Counted from the stretch's first letter, positions 16,457 through 24,975 are shown. The stretch: DNA of 64,000 nt from Bacteroidales bacterium (GCA_016286385.1 JAEESO010000008.1:17912-81911); one strand, 5' to 3'. Numbers and translations: made by a program. Notes: a model not told the origin generated them from the letters alone.

Positions 16457-17455
16457 TTAATTGTTTTCTTCTTTTTTCCATTCAAAAGAATATAGCAGGG
16501 ACTCTACCTGGCGGAGGTACTGACGCTTGTCATATCTGGGGGCATAGACAAAGGCCTCCAGGACTATGATATCCTTTCCGTCAGGACTGTAAAATGAATG
16601 GGACACAAAGGGGCCGCCCATGAAGTCTCCGTGCACTTCCCAGAAGCCGCGGGTTTCCACAAAAGCCCTTCCCTTGTAGCTGAGGGAGCGGCATACCGGT
16701 TCCTGAGCCGTTGAAGTGGTCATATATGAGCCGTCAAACATTCCGGGGACGTTTGCCTGCATGATCTCATTGCGTTTTGAGATGATATTCTGGAGAGAGA
16801 ATACATCGTCTCCTGAAACGGGATACTTGTAGATGAGGACGGTCTGGTTGGTGTACTGCTTTTCATCGGCAATCCATACAAAATCATCAGTGACCTTGCG
16901 GCAGCGGTAGCCGGAAGGGAAATGCAGGATGCCGCCCGTGACAGAGGCCACAGGGTCCTGCAGGGCGCGTTCCTCATAGAGTTTGGCATTGGCGATAACA
17001 CGGTCACGCTCCGCCTGCTCAAAGTACTCAGAAATGATCACGCAGTCGTGCTCAAAAAGGGCCAGGGCCTCATCCTCATCAAGGGCGTTGATCTGGACCA
17101 CGGCCTGAGGCTGAGCCCACACGTTGTGTTTGTACACCACGCCCGTTGTCTGATTCAGGGGATTGATGTTGATGAGCAGCTGGTTGCGGTGCATCTTGAA
17201 CATGTTGTTGAATGCTCCCGGGGGCACGTTGGACAGAGCAAAAAGCGGCTCACGCTGTGCCAGGTAAGGGGTATCGGCCGCCAGGACCTCACGGATTGCA
17301 ACGCCAAGGTCTCCCTCCCACTGCTCACGCTCTATGGTCACAAGGACCTCTCCGGCCTTGCCGCTAACGTTGGGAAGAAGGGTCCCCTTCTTGTCATTCT
17401 TACAGCCGGCAAGTGCAAGGACTGCAAAAGCTAAGGCCAAAATACGATATTTCAT
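16457..17455 (-). CDS. DUF4837 family lipoprotein
   Basis: Function unknown. The 332-residue protein has a lipoprotein signal (LALAGC, Cys at about 18) and the Bacteroidota DUF4837 pattern (SGKAGEVLVTIEREQWEGDLG, FNNMFKMHRNQLLININP, HFPSGYRCRKVTDDFVWI, RGFWEVHGDFMGGPFVSHS). It lies 4 bp after rseP, an arrangement suggesting an envelope role. Confidence 0.85.
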   Translation of the reverse strand: MKYRILALAFAVLALAGCKNDKKGTLLPNVSGKAGEVLVTIEREQWEGDLGVAIREVLAADTPYLAQREPLFALSNVPPGAFNNMFKMHRNQLLININPLNQTTGVVYKHNVWAQPQAVVQINALDEDEALALFEHDCVIISEYFEQAERDRVIANAKLYEERALQDPVASVTGGILHFPSGYRCRKVTDDFVWIADEKQYTNQTVLIYKYPVSGDDVFSLQNIISKRNEIMQANVPGMFDGSYMTTSTAQEPVCRSLSYKGRAFVETRGFWEVHGDFMGGPFVSHSFYSPDGKDIIVLEAFVYAPRYDKRQYLRQVESLLYSFEWKKEENN

Positions 17456-17459
17456 ATGC

Positions 17460-18752
17460 TTATCTTATTAATCTCATTATATCATTGCCAAATGCCACAA
17501 ACATAAGCAGAAGCAGGAGAATCATCCCTATCCACTGCGCCACAAGGAGGAATTTGTCCGAAGGTTTCCGGCCGGTAATCATCTCATACAGGCAGAAAAC
17601 TATGTGCCCGCCGTCAAGCGCCGGGATAGGCAGAAGGTTCATAACGCCAAGCATAATGGAAAGAAGCGCCAGGATGTACATGAACTGATGCCAGTTCCAG
17701 GAAGACGGGAACACCTGGCCGATAGCCACGAAACTCCCCACGGACTTGTATGCGCCCGTGGACGGCGTTGCCACAAGCCTGAGGTCCCTGAGGTATCCTG
17801 TAACGGACTCCCAGGCCCAGCTGCAGCCGGCGGGAACGGCCTCAAGCACGGTGTATTCCCTGTGTTTGAGGTATGTATTCACAAAGAACACCCCCAGCAT
17901 TCCAAGGGAATCCACCTGAACCGGCACATCAACTGACTCTCCGCCACGGAGCACCGTAACCTGGAGAGCTTCTCCGGGATGTGCCCTCAGGACTTTCTGG
18001 GCATCCTGAAGATATGGCGTATCCTCACCGGAGACCCCCACAATCCGGTCCCCTTTGAGGAGGGCCGAATTAGGAGATGTGGCCATGACGCTGTCCACAT
18101 AGAACGGAAGGGCTATGTCAAACATTCCGGGAGTATTCAGGACATCCCCTATTAGGGCCTGGTCTATGTAGATATCAAGGGTATCGGCCCCGCGGAGAAC
18201 CGTAGCCTTACGCACCCTTCGGCGGGCAAGGTCACTCTGGAGATCCATGAACTCCTGAGGAGCGTAGTCGTCATAAAGCAGGATGCGGTCACCGGTACGG
18301 AAACCCATGTCATAACCCAGTTCATTCACGTACACGGGATTATCGTTGGGAATGTAATTCTTGCCCCAGATGGCAAGGATAGCCACAAAAAGGCCGATGG
18401 CCAGGATAAAATTATTGAGCACTCCCCCGCTCATCACAAGGAGGCGCTGCCAGGCGGGCTTTGAGCGGAACTCCCAGGGCTCCGGGGCGTGTTTCAGCTG
18501 CTCCGTGTCCAGGGACTCGTCCACCATACCGGCAATCTTGCAGTAGCCGCCAAGGGGCAGCCAGCCCATGCCGTATTCCGTCTCACCTATCTTGAAAGAA
18601 AAGAGCTTAAAGCCCCCCACATCAAAGAAAAGGAAAAATTTCTCTACCCTTATACCAAATACACGGGCCCAGAAATAGTGTCCAAACTCATGGAAAATGA
18701 TGAGTACGGACAGGGCCAGTATAACCTGTAATGTCTTTAAAAGTGCAATCAT
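17460..18752 (-). CDS. rseP: Site-2 intramembrane zinc protease RseP
   Basis: Cleaves membrane-spanning anti-sigma factors or signal remnants within the bilayer. In the 430 residues, zinc motif HEFGH is in the first helix (about residue 21), and LLPIPALDGGH carries the third ligand Asp near residue 385. Two PDZ-like segments lie between (about 125-290; GDRILLYDDYAPQEF and KGDRIVGVSGEDTPY). Four membrane helices can be seen. Its ATG overlaps the dxr stop by 4 bp, the dxr-rseP order common in bacteria. Confidence 0.95.
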   Translation of the reverse strand: MIALLKTLQVILALSVLIIFHEFGHYFWARVFGIRVEKFFLFFDVGGFKLFSFKIGETEYGMGWLPLGGYCKIAGMVDESLDTEQLKHAPEPWEFRSKPAWQRLLVMSGGVLNNFILAIGLFVAILAIWGKNYIPNDNPVYVNELGYDMGFRTGDRILLYDDYAPQEFMDLQSDLARRRVRKATVLRGADTLDIYIDQALIGDVLNTPGMFDIALPFYVDSVMATSPNSALLKGDRIVGVSGEDTPYLQDAQKVLRAHPGEALQVTVLRGGESVDVPVQVDSLGMLGVFFVNTYLKHREYTVLEAVPAGCSWAWESVTGYLRDLRLVATPSTGAYKSVGSFVAIGQVFPSSWNWHQFMYILALLSIMLGVMNLLPIPALDGGHIVFCLYEMITGRKPSDKFLLVAQWIGMILLLLLMFVAFGNDIMRLIR

Positions 18753-19888
18753 TTACGCCTGGACATCTCATAAGCAACCCTGTGGGTTTCGAAGATGTCT
18801 TCCAGGGATGGCTCAGCTACAAAATTCACGCCATCCATAACGCGTGAAATGGTGTCAGGGATATCGTAGAACCTTATTTTATCTGACAGGAACGCCGCCA
18901 CCGCCGCTTCATTGGCGGCATTCATGGCGCAGGGGATGTTTCCGCCGCGTCTGAAGGCTTCAAATGCAAGGCCTAGGCACGGGAATTTGTCAAAGTCAGG
19001 TTTCTCAAACGTGAGGGATCTCATCTCCTCAAAATTGAGCCTTTTCCCTTCCAGGGGAAGACGCTCCGGATATGCCATTGCAAGCTGGATTGGAAGCCTC
19101 ATATCCGGGCAGCCCAGCTGGGCAATTACGGCGCCGTCCTCAAACTCCACCATGGAGTGAATCACTGACTCTGGATGCACCACCACATTAATCTGGGAAG
19201 CGTTCACGCCAAAGAGCCACGCCGCCTCAATCACCTCAAATCCCTTGTTCATCATGGTGGCGGAATCTATGGTGATCTTGGCGCCCATATCCCAGTTGGG
19301 ATGCCTCAGGGCCTCGTTTTTAGTGGCCGCAGCAATGCGCCCCTTCTCCCAGGTGCGGAAAGGCCCGCCGGAAGCGGTGAGGTGAATGCGGGAAAGCTTG
19401 TTTCCCTGCGCCCCCAGAAGGCACTGGAAAATGGCCGAATGCTCCGAGTCCACTGGATAGATGGGAGCCTTGTGCCGGGCTGCCGCCTTCATCACAATGG
19501 CACCGGCCGCAACCAGGGTTTCTTTGTTGGCAAGGGCTATTGTCTTGGACGCCTCGATGGCCGCCAGAGTAGGTTTTAGCCCGCTGAAGCCCACCATAGC
19601 CGCAACCACAACATCCACTGAGCGGTCCTGCACAAGCTCGCAGGCGGCATCTATGCCCAGACGGACATCGGCCCAGGGAAGCGCGGCACACACCTGATTG
19701 TACTTTGAAGGGTTGCAGATAACCACATGCGGCACCTTGAAAGCGCGCGCCTGCTCGATGAGGAGTTCTGCGCTGTTGTTGGCCGATATCATATACACGG
19801 AGAACCTGTCCGGATGCTGACGCACCACGTCCAGGGTCTGCGTGCCGATAGACCCCGTGGATCCAAGTATGGCGATGGACTTTTTCAT
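18749..19888 (-). CDS. dxr: 1-deoxy-D-xylulose 5-phosphate reductoisomerase
   Basis: Second step of the MEP isoprenoid pathway, making 2-C-methyl-D-erythritol 4-phosphate with NADPH. Start MKKSIAILGSTGSIG contains the NADPH-binding motif. Other marks are ALANKETLVAAG, PVDSEHSAIFQ (metal ligands), TASGGPFR and HPESVIHSMVEF. With the ATG at 19888 it is 379 residues, the usual length; an in-frame start 51 bp upstream lies inside the preceding gene. Confidence 0.97.
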   Translation of the reverse strand: MKKSIAILGSTGSIGTQTLDVVRQHPDRFSVYMISANNSAELLIEQARAFKVPHVVICNPSKYNQVCAALPWADVRLGIDAACELVQDRSVDVVVAAMVGFSGLKPTLAAIEASKTIALANKETLVAAGAIVMKAAARHKAPIYPVDSEHSAIFQCLLGAQGNKLSRIHLTASGGPFRTWEKGRIAAATKNEALRHPNWDMGAKITIDSATMMNKGFEVIEAAWLFGVNASQINVVVHPESVIHSMVEFEDGAVIAQLGCPDMRLPIQLAMAYPERLPLEGKRLNFEEMRSLTFEKPDFDKFPCLGLAFEAFRRGGNIPCAMNAANEAAVAAFLSDKIRFYDIPDTISRVMDGVNFVAEPSLEDIFETHRVAYEMSRRK

Positions 19889-19890
19889 AG

Positions 19891-20730
19891 CTAGAAGCTT
19901 ATATATTCTGCAGGATCTGCCGGGCGGCCGTTGTACCAAAGTTCAAAGTGGAGGTGGTCACCCTTGGTGAGGGAAGGCGACGAAGCCAGCAGAGCCACCG
20001 GCGTACCGGCCTTGACGTTGTCCCCCACCCTGTGCAGCAGCTTTTGGTTGTTGCGGTAGATGGAAATGATGTCTCCCTTGTGCTGGAGGATGATTGAGTA
20101 GCCCTTGTCCTGGTCCCAGCCGGTAGAGATGACCGTGCCATCCAGCACGCTCATGACCATTGTGCCCGCAGGGGCGGTGATATCCGTCCAGGGGTGGACG
20201 GTTGCGTCAAAGGCGTTGGAGATCACACCCTTGATGGGCGGGAAGAACGTTTGGGCCTCGATGGGAAGGATGCGGCCCTGGGAAGACACTCCAAACTGCT
20301 CCTGGGCGGAAACATCGGCCCTTAGGAGAGAATCTCTCAGCTCCAGGTACTTGGCCGATGGCAGCGCCGACGACCCCTTGCTCCCAAGGATAAGGGAATC
20401 CATGCGGATGGGCTCCTGGCCCGTGACGATGCGGCGGAGATTCTCACTGTAGAGCTGCCACTGGATGATGCGGGTTTCCAGGGAATCTATCCTCTGGGCA
20501 TTCTGGATGGCCTGACGCCGGGAATAAGCGTCAGGATAACCCGGGATGAAGGTTCTGATGGGTGTGTATGCTATTATGCAGAAAAGGCCAACTATAAAAA
20601 TTACCACTGCCGATGTTATGGCCACAATCATTGTTGTCTGGCTGAAGCGGAGGCTCCAGAGGCGTTCATGGGAGGAGGCGTCCACCATTGACAGACGGAA
20701 ATTCCGGGCCTTGTGTTCTTTTCTTTCCAT
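19891..20730 (-). CDS. Membrane-anchored M23 (LytM-like) protein, one metal-site His replaced
   Basis: 279 residues. A cytoplasmic N-terminus is followed by one transmembrane helix (about 36-58), a coiled-coil-like periplasmic stretch (about 70-115) and a C-terminal LytM fold. The metal ligands H-x3-D (HPWTD) and HLHFE are present. The YxHL motif reads IYRNNQ, so that His is lost, and the usual HxGxD Gly is also absent. It may be weakly active or act as a regulator of hydrolases, as with EnvC/NlpD-type proteins; that is inference. It is the first gene of the dxr operon, 2 bp upstream of dxr. Confidence 0.82.
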   Translation of the reverse strand: MERKEHKARNFRLSMVDASSHERLWSLRFSQTTMIVAITSAVVIFIVGLFCIIAYTPIRTFIPGYPDAYSRRQAIQNAQRIDSLETRIIQWQLYSENLRRIVTGQEPIRMDSLILGSKGSSALPSAKYLELRDSLLRADVSAQEQFGVSSQGRILPIEAQTFFPPIKGVISNAFDATVHPWTDITAPAGTMVMSVLDGTVISTGWDQDKGYSIILQHKGDIISIYRNNQKLLHRVGDNVKAGTPVALLASSPSLTKGDHLHFELWYNGRPADPAEYISF

Positions 20731-20739
20731 AATTATTCT

Positions 20740-20748
20740 TAACTTTGC
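20740..20748 (+). promoter_or_regulatory. -7 element of ruvX-def
   Basis: TAACTTTGC, matching TAnnTTTGC, 12 bp before the ruvX ATG. The upstream -33 position is not a clear TTTG. Confidence 0.5.
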
Positions 20749-20759
20749 GCCCGGAATCC

Positions 20760-21179
20760 ATGGACAGAATCATAGGCATAGATTTTGGGCTCAAGCGCAC
20801 CGGCCTGGCAGTAAGCGACCCCCTGGGGATCTTTGCTCAGGCACTTGATACGGTACACTCTACAAAGATAATAGAATATCTCAAAACTTATGCTCAAAAA
20901 GAGAGAATCATTGGATTTGTGATAGGATATCCGGTAAATCTGGACGGCCGCCCGTCGGAGGCCAAGGCCCACGTGGACGCCTTCCTCCCCCAGCTCCGGA
21001 AAGCCTTCCCGGACGTTCCCGTAACGCTTGAGGATGAACGCTTTACCTCCGTCCTTGCCCACCGCGCAATGATAGACGGCGGCATGAAAGCCTCCCGCCG
21101 CAGGGACAAGACGGAAGTGGACCGTATATCGGCCGCAATAATACTCCAGGGGTATCTGGACCGTAATTCCAAAGGATAA
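20760..21179 (+). CDS. ruvX: Holliday-junction resolvase-like RuvX (YqgF)
   Basis: RNase H-fold nuclease implicated in pre-16S rRNA 5' maturation and Holliday-junction resolution. The 139 residues start MDRIIGIDFGLKRTGLAVSD (first catalytic Asp), then VIGYPVNLDG, DERFTSVLA and the C-terminal DKTEVDRISAAIIL with the last acidic residue. A GTG 15 bp upstream is in frame but sits at the predicted transcription start. It is followed by def after 4 bp. Confidence 0.93.
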   Translation: MDRIIGIDFGLKRTGLAVSDPLGIFAQALDTVHSTKIIEYLKTYAQKERIIGFVIGYPVNLDGRPSEAKAHVDAFLPQLRKAFPDVPVTLEDERFTSVLAHRAMIDGGMKASRRRDKTEVDRISAAIILQGYLDRNSKG

Positions 21180-21183
21180 GATT

Positions 21184-21738
21184 ATGATTAAACCTATATA
21201 CTTATACGGCGCGGAGGTTCTCCGCCAGAAGGCCTCGGAGGCCAACCTCAATGACCGTGAAGCCATCGCCGCACTGGTCCAGGACCTCAAGGACACCCTG
21301 GTGAGGGCCGATGGCTGCGGCCTCGCCGCCCCCCAGATCGGCGTCAGCCAGCGTGTAGTGATTGTGGACGGTGACGTGGTTGCCGACACATACCCCTATC
21401 TGAAAGACTTCCGCCGCACACTTATCAACCCAGAAATCCTGGAGGAAAGCCCGGAGCAGGTAACCTACTCCGAGGGCTGCCTCTCCATCCCCGGCATTTA
21501 CTGCGACGTCCTCAGGCCCAAGAAGATCAAGGTCCGTTACTACAATGAGGCCCTTGAGGAGGTAACGGAGGAATTTGACAACTTTGCAGCCCGTATGATC
21601 CAGCATGAACTTTCCCACCTTGACGGAGACCTCTTCACGGACCACGCGGCGCCCATCCGTAAAAAAATGATATCCAGCAAGCTGCTGAATATCACTAAAG
21701 GAAAAGTGCATCCGCACTATAATAGCAAACTCCGCTAG
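21184..21738 (+). CDS. def: Peptide deformylase
   Basis: Removes the N-formyl group from nascent proteins. The 184 residues carry all three motifs: GCGLAAPQIG, EGCLSIPG (Cys metal ligand) and QHELSHLDG (the HExxH ligands and catalytic Glu). It is cotranscribed with ruvX. Confidence 0.96.
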   Translation: MIKPIYLYGAEVLRQKASEANLNDREAIAALVQDLKDTLVRADGCGLAAPQIGVSQRVVIVDGDVVADTYPYLKDFRRTLINPEILEESPEQVTYSEGCLSIPGIYCDVLRPKKIKVRYYNEALEEVTEEFDNFAARMIQHELSHLDGDLFTDHAAPIRKKMISSKLLNITKGKVHPHYNSKLR

Positions 21739-21761
21739 GCCTACGCGCCTTTTTGCTTTTG

Positions 21762-21815
21762 AGGGGGCTCTGCCCCCTATTATCCCCCGCCGGCCCCTTG
21801 GGCCGGTATTTTCTT
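21762..21815 (+). terminator. Terminator region between def and the M23/LysM gene
   Basis: Two stem-loops: GGGGGC-TCT-GCCCCC at 21763-21777, and CCGGCC at 21790-21795 with GGCCGG at 21801-21806. The second is followed by TATTTTCTT. They lie between convergent genes and best fit the end of ruvX-def. Confidence 0.65.
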
Positions 21816-21817
21816 AG

Positions 21818-22855
21818 CTAGCGGACACGTAGACGCTGTCCAACGCGTAGGATGGAGGTTTCTTTTATGCCGTTGAGGCGGCACAGTTCACGCACGGAAG
21901 TATGGTACTTGCGGGCGATGGCAGAAAGCGTGTCTCCGGAGCGGACCGTGTGATAGCGCATTGCTGCGGCCTCGGCGGCGGCGCGTGCTGCAGCCTCCTT
22001 CTTTGCCTGTTCCTCCGCTGCCAGGCGGTCTTCCTCATCAGTGCGGAAGATTTCGTCTTCGTCGTCTACGCTCTGGACATAGCGTTGATTGGGATTGAAG
22101 TACCAGGAACGGATCTTTAGGAGACGGTGCCTGAGGGTACCGTTTTCAAAATCTATGAGCCAGGCGGGGTCAAATGCAGCGCCCCTGTAACGCGTCTCAA
22201 AGTGAAGGTGCGGGCCGGTAGAGCGCCCCGTGGACCCTCCAAGGCCTATTATATCCCCGGCGTTCACCCAGTCTCCGGACTGGACGTCCCGGCGGGAAAG
22301 ATGGCCGTAGAAGGTTTCCAGGCCGTTGGCGTGACGGATAACCACAAGGTTTCCGTAGCCGCCAACATAGTCCGAGATACGTACCTTTCCGTCAAAGGCG
22401 GCAGGGACCGGGGTACCGGTAGGATAAGGCAGGTCTATGCCCTGGTGACGGCGCCCGTGACGGTACCCGTATTGAGACCTGGGGTGCGTCTGGTAGGGGC
22501 AGCAGTATGAATCCAGGGTGTCTACGACCCATATTGAGAAGCGGTCCGGGAGATCCTCAGGCTCCTCCCTGTAGGGGTTTACGGCACGTGTGTCCCAGTT
22601 GGCGGTGAAGACGCTGTCCTCCACAACCTTGGCGGGATCTTTCACATACCGGTAGGTGCCGTTATTGTAAAGGACCACCTTCACGGCGGGGTTGCCGGTG
22701 TCCAGGGTATCGGCATAAGGAGTGCTCTTCCTGTTGGAGGAAGTGAGCTTCTGACGGCCGAAAGAGTGCCTCAGGGAATCTGCCTGCCTGTCCTGGGCGC
22801 CTACCGTCACAGCTGCGGCAAGGCCCGCTAGAATCAGTAAGAATCTTCTCATCAA
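21818..22855 (-). CDS. Secreted M23 endopeptidase with C-terminal LysM
   Basis: Cleaves peptidoglycan cross-links. A signal peptide (residues 1-20) is followed by an M23 domain with the full zinc set: HQGID (about residue 137), FYGHL (about 183) and HLHFE (about 217). An Ala/Glu-rich helical linker leads to one LysM domain (about 300-345; YHTVRSGDTLSAIARKYH). In contrast to the M23 protein at 19891-20730 nothing is missing. It begins 3 bp after the phosphohexomutase stop. Confidence 0.93.
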   Translation of the reverse strand: MMRRFLLILAGLAAAVTVGAQDRQADSLRHSFGRQKLTSSNRKSTPYADTLDTGNPAVKVVLYNNGTYRYVKDPAKVVEDSVFTANWDTRAVNPYREEPEDLPDRFSIWVVDTLDSYCCPYQTHPRSQYGYRHGRRHQGIDLPYPTGTPVPAAFDGKVRISDYVGGYGNLVVIRHANGLETFYGHLSRRDVQSGDWVNAGDIIGLGGSTGRSTGPHLHFETRYRGAAFDPAWLIDFENGTLRHRLLKIRSWYFNPNQRYVQSVDDEDEIFRTDEEDRLAAEEQAKKEAAARAAAEAAAMRYHTVRSGDTLSAIARKYHTSVRELCRLNGIKETSILRVGQRLRVR

Positions 22856-22858
22856 CCG

Positions 22859-24226
22859 CTACCTCTTTCCTCCGAATTTACCCACGATTATTTCATCGGC
22901 CTTTGCAATCTTCTCATTCAGCACATCCCTTGAAGTTGCCTCGCAGATGAAGCGGAGGTAGGGTTCCGTGTTGGAAGGACGGATGTTGAACCACCAGCCG
23001 GGAAATTCCAGGCGGTAGCCGTCGAAGTCCATCACCTTGGTGGGAGTTTCCGTGCTCTCGAAATAGGCCTTGACGGCATCCATGGCGCCCTTTTTGTCCT
23101 CAACCTTGTAGTTAATCTCACCGGAATTCTCATAGCCGGTAAGGCGGTCCATTTCTTCTGAGAGTTTTATTCCCTGCTTCTTGAGGGCCGATACTATCCT
23201 GAGCACGATGATGCTGGAGAGCATGCCGGAGTCACTGTAGAAGAAGTCCTTGAAATAGTAGTGGCCGGCAAGTTCTCCGCCCCAGAGACCGTCAATCTCA
23301 CGGAGTTTGGGTGCGGCGAAGGCACGGCCTACGCGCCAGGTGTGGACATCGGCATTGTATTTACTGCGAAGTTCTTCTGCAACTGCAAGGCTGGAGCGGA
23401 TTTCCTGAAGAACCCTGGGATTCTTCTCCCCTCTTTCGTCGCAGAAATAGCGGGCCATAAGGGCAATCACAAGGTCAGGGGCCACAAAGCGGGCTTTGTC
23501 GTCCACAAACATAACGCGGTCTGCGTCGCCGTCGTAGATGACGCCTACATCGGCCTTGATCTCAGAGACAAGCTTCTTCAGGGGCTCCACGTTCTTGGGG
23601 ACCAGGGGGTTGGGCTCGTGGTTGGGGAAATTGCCGTCCATTTCGTCGAAGAGGAAGGTGGCGTTCTCTCCCTTGTAGATTTCCTTAGCAAAGAGGCAGC
23701 TCATACCGTTGGAAAGGTCGAAGGCAATCTTGAGGTTGGAGTAGTCTCCCTTGTATTTTTTGAGAAAGGCGATGTAATCCGGCTTAATGTCAATCTCCGT
23801 GACTTTTCCGGGCTTTGCGGCCTTGGGGGTGGGACGGCCTTCGTCAATCCACTGCTTGATCTGGCCAAGACCAGTGTCCAGGCCCACCGGAAGGGCGTTT
23901 TCACGGCTTACCTTCATACCGTTGTACTCCGGCGGGTTGTGGCTGGCGGTAATCTGGACCGAAGCCTTGTAGCCATAATTGGCCGTGCCAAAATACACAA
24001 GGGGCGTGCTGCTGAGGCCGATATCGTCTACATCGGCACCGGCATCCGTGATGCCCTTGATAAGGTAGTCGTGAATCTCCTGCCCGGAGACGCGGCAGTC
24101 GCGGCCCACCAGGACCTTATTTGCCTTCAAAAGTTCCGGCAGGAAATAACCTACCTTGTATGCGGTTTCCTTGTCAAAATCCACGTTGTAGATACCGCGG
24201 ATGTCATAAGCGTGAAATGCACCCAT
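22859..24226 (-). CDS. manB: Phosphomannomutase/phosphoglucomutase
   Basis: Interconverts hexose 1- and 6-phosphates. The 455 residues contain the phosphoserine loop TASHNPPEYNG (about residue 97), metal loop DGDADR (about 236), sugar loop WGGELAGHYYFKD and the phosphate-binding RPSNTEPYLR. The start codon and first seven codons lie within the 25-bp attL repeat (24205-24229). The adjacent upstream DNA is island sequence, and the 5' end of the gene survived because the repeat core regenerates it. The native upstream neighbour was folE. Confidence 0.93.
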   Translation of the reverse strand: MGAFHAYDIRGIYNVDFDKETAYKVGYFLPELLKANKVLVGRDCRVSGQEIHDYLIKGITDAGADVDDIGLSSTPLVYFGTANYGYKASVQITASHNPPEYNGMKVSRENALPVGLDTGLGQIKQWIDEGRPTPKAAKPGKVTEIDIKPDYIAFLKKYKGDYSNLKIAFDLSNGMSCLFAKEIYKGENATFLFDEMDGNFPNHEPNPLVPKNVEPLKKLVSEIKADVGVIYDGDADRVMFVDDKARFVAPDLVIALMARYFCDERGEKNPRVLQEIRSSLAVAEELRSKYNADVHTWRVGRAFAAPKLREIDGLWGGELAGHYYFKDFFYSDSGMLSSIIVLRIVSALKKQGIKLSEEMDRLTGYENSGEINYKVEDKKGAMDAVKAYFESTETPTKVMDFDGYRLEFPGWWFNIRPSNTEPYLRFICEATSRDVLNEKIAKADEIIVGKFGGKR

Positions 24227-24229
24227 ATT
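24205..24229. repeat. Left attachment site (attL), 25-bp direct repeat
   Basis: This segment (CATAAGCGTG...CACCCATATT) is identical to 57261-57285. It spans the start of the phosphohexomutase gene. The two copies bound the island. Confidence 0.9.
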
Positions 24230-24288
24230 GAATGTATCGATTAAGTTATTAATTCTAAACCTTTTATGCTATTATTAAGTGGAGTTGG

Positions 24289-24308
24289 GTAACAAACGGG
24301 TAACAAAA
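24289..24308. repeat. Putative integrase arm-type site, left copy
   Basis: GTAACAAACGGGTAACAAAA, itself two GTAACAAA units, is identical to 57111-57130 near the right end. Its position 60 bp inside attL suggests an integrase accessory site. The rest of 24230-24364 is AT-rich with no gene recognised. Confidence 0.6.
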
Positions 24309-24364
24309 CCGGAGATAAAAAAGTGCCGTCAATGTCACTCTGTCCGTACCTATATCGTACAAAA

Positions 24365-24517
24365 TTACAAAAATTTCTTCATGACGCCAAATGAGTGCAA
24401 CTCCGCATCTGTAGCGTGGCGGTTGGAGAGCAACCACCTTTCCACTTCCTCCCGGTCAAAGTATATTTCCTTCCCGTTGGGCCGATAGTAAGGAATCCGG
24501 TTTGCGTTCGTCGACTT
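24365..24517 (-). pseudogene. C-terminal remnant of an excisionase-like HTH protein
   Basis: The reverse frame reads NRIPYYRPNGKEIYFDREEV followed by ERWLLSNRHATDAEL and a TAA stop. This matches the recognition-helix/wing end of Bacteroidota HTH_17 (excisionase-type) proteins. There is no N-terminal helix-turn-helix, and an in-frame TGA precedes residue KSTNANR, so the gene is 5'-deleted. It lies where an element-encoded excisionase would be expected. Confidence 0.7.
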
Positions 24518-24566
24518 TCACTGCAAAGGAAAACAATGCTTCGCAAACGTCCAAATTCCGTAAAGA

Positions 24567-24600
24567 AAAGTGCGGCAAAACAATACTCGTTTTGCCACAG
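24567..24600 (-). terminator. Possible terminator of the utilisation operon
   Basis: GGCAAAAC (24574-24581) and GTTTTGCC (24589-24596) form an 8-bp stem with a 7-nt loop. Reading leftwards it is followed by GCACTTTTCTTT. It is the first hairpin after the last cargo gene. The interval 24518-24676 otherwise shows no gene. Confidence 0.5.
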
Positions 24601-24676
24601 AAAACCGGCCTGTCACTTCAGCGCCATTCCAGGTTCCGCAAGGAGGAATACCGGCTTGAGATGTGGCCTATGTTCT

Positions 24677-24970
24677 TCACCGAGCGACGCGGATACCATA
24701 CTTTTTAAGGATTTTCAGCACTTTAAGCTCACTGTACATAGGAAGGTAAATCAGGCGCTCGTGCTCCTTCCCGTCCATGTTGGCCACCATGGTTATCGGC
24801 TTGTCTTCTCCGCCCGCCTTTTGCACCGCCGCACCGGCCCGGTGATATGGATTCTCCGTAGGGAGCACTTTGCCGCTCAAACCCATCTGAAAACCGTCGT
24901 ACCAGATGGTCTGGGCGGCAGCAGCGGCACACATCGTGAATGCAAGCACAAAAAGGACCGGCTTCTTCAT
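24677..24970 (-). pseudogene. Internally deleted SGNH-hydrolase remnant (97 residues, still open)
   Basis: The ORF is a collapsed copy of the SGNH hydrolase encoded at 29383-30483. Residues 1-45 (signal peptide, then GLSGKVLPTENPYHRAG) match the N-terminal TLVGKVFPDTGNPYQRI. The middle DKPITMVANMDGKEHERLIYLP matches the DKPVNMIKDMDDSIKECLLYLP region, and the end KVLKILKKYGI matches the last residues KPVLRILRKYGIK. The catalytic blocks between are gone. It is 5 bp after the transporter gene and last in the operon. Confidence 0.75.
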
Positions 24971-24975
24971 AACAT

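Noticed and set aside
16457..17455. Enzyme role for the DUF4837 lipoprotein
   Set aside because: No catalytic motif was found; only the family pattern supports it.
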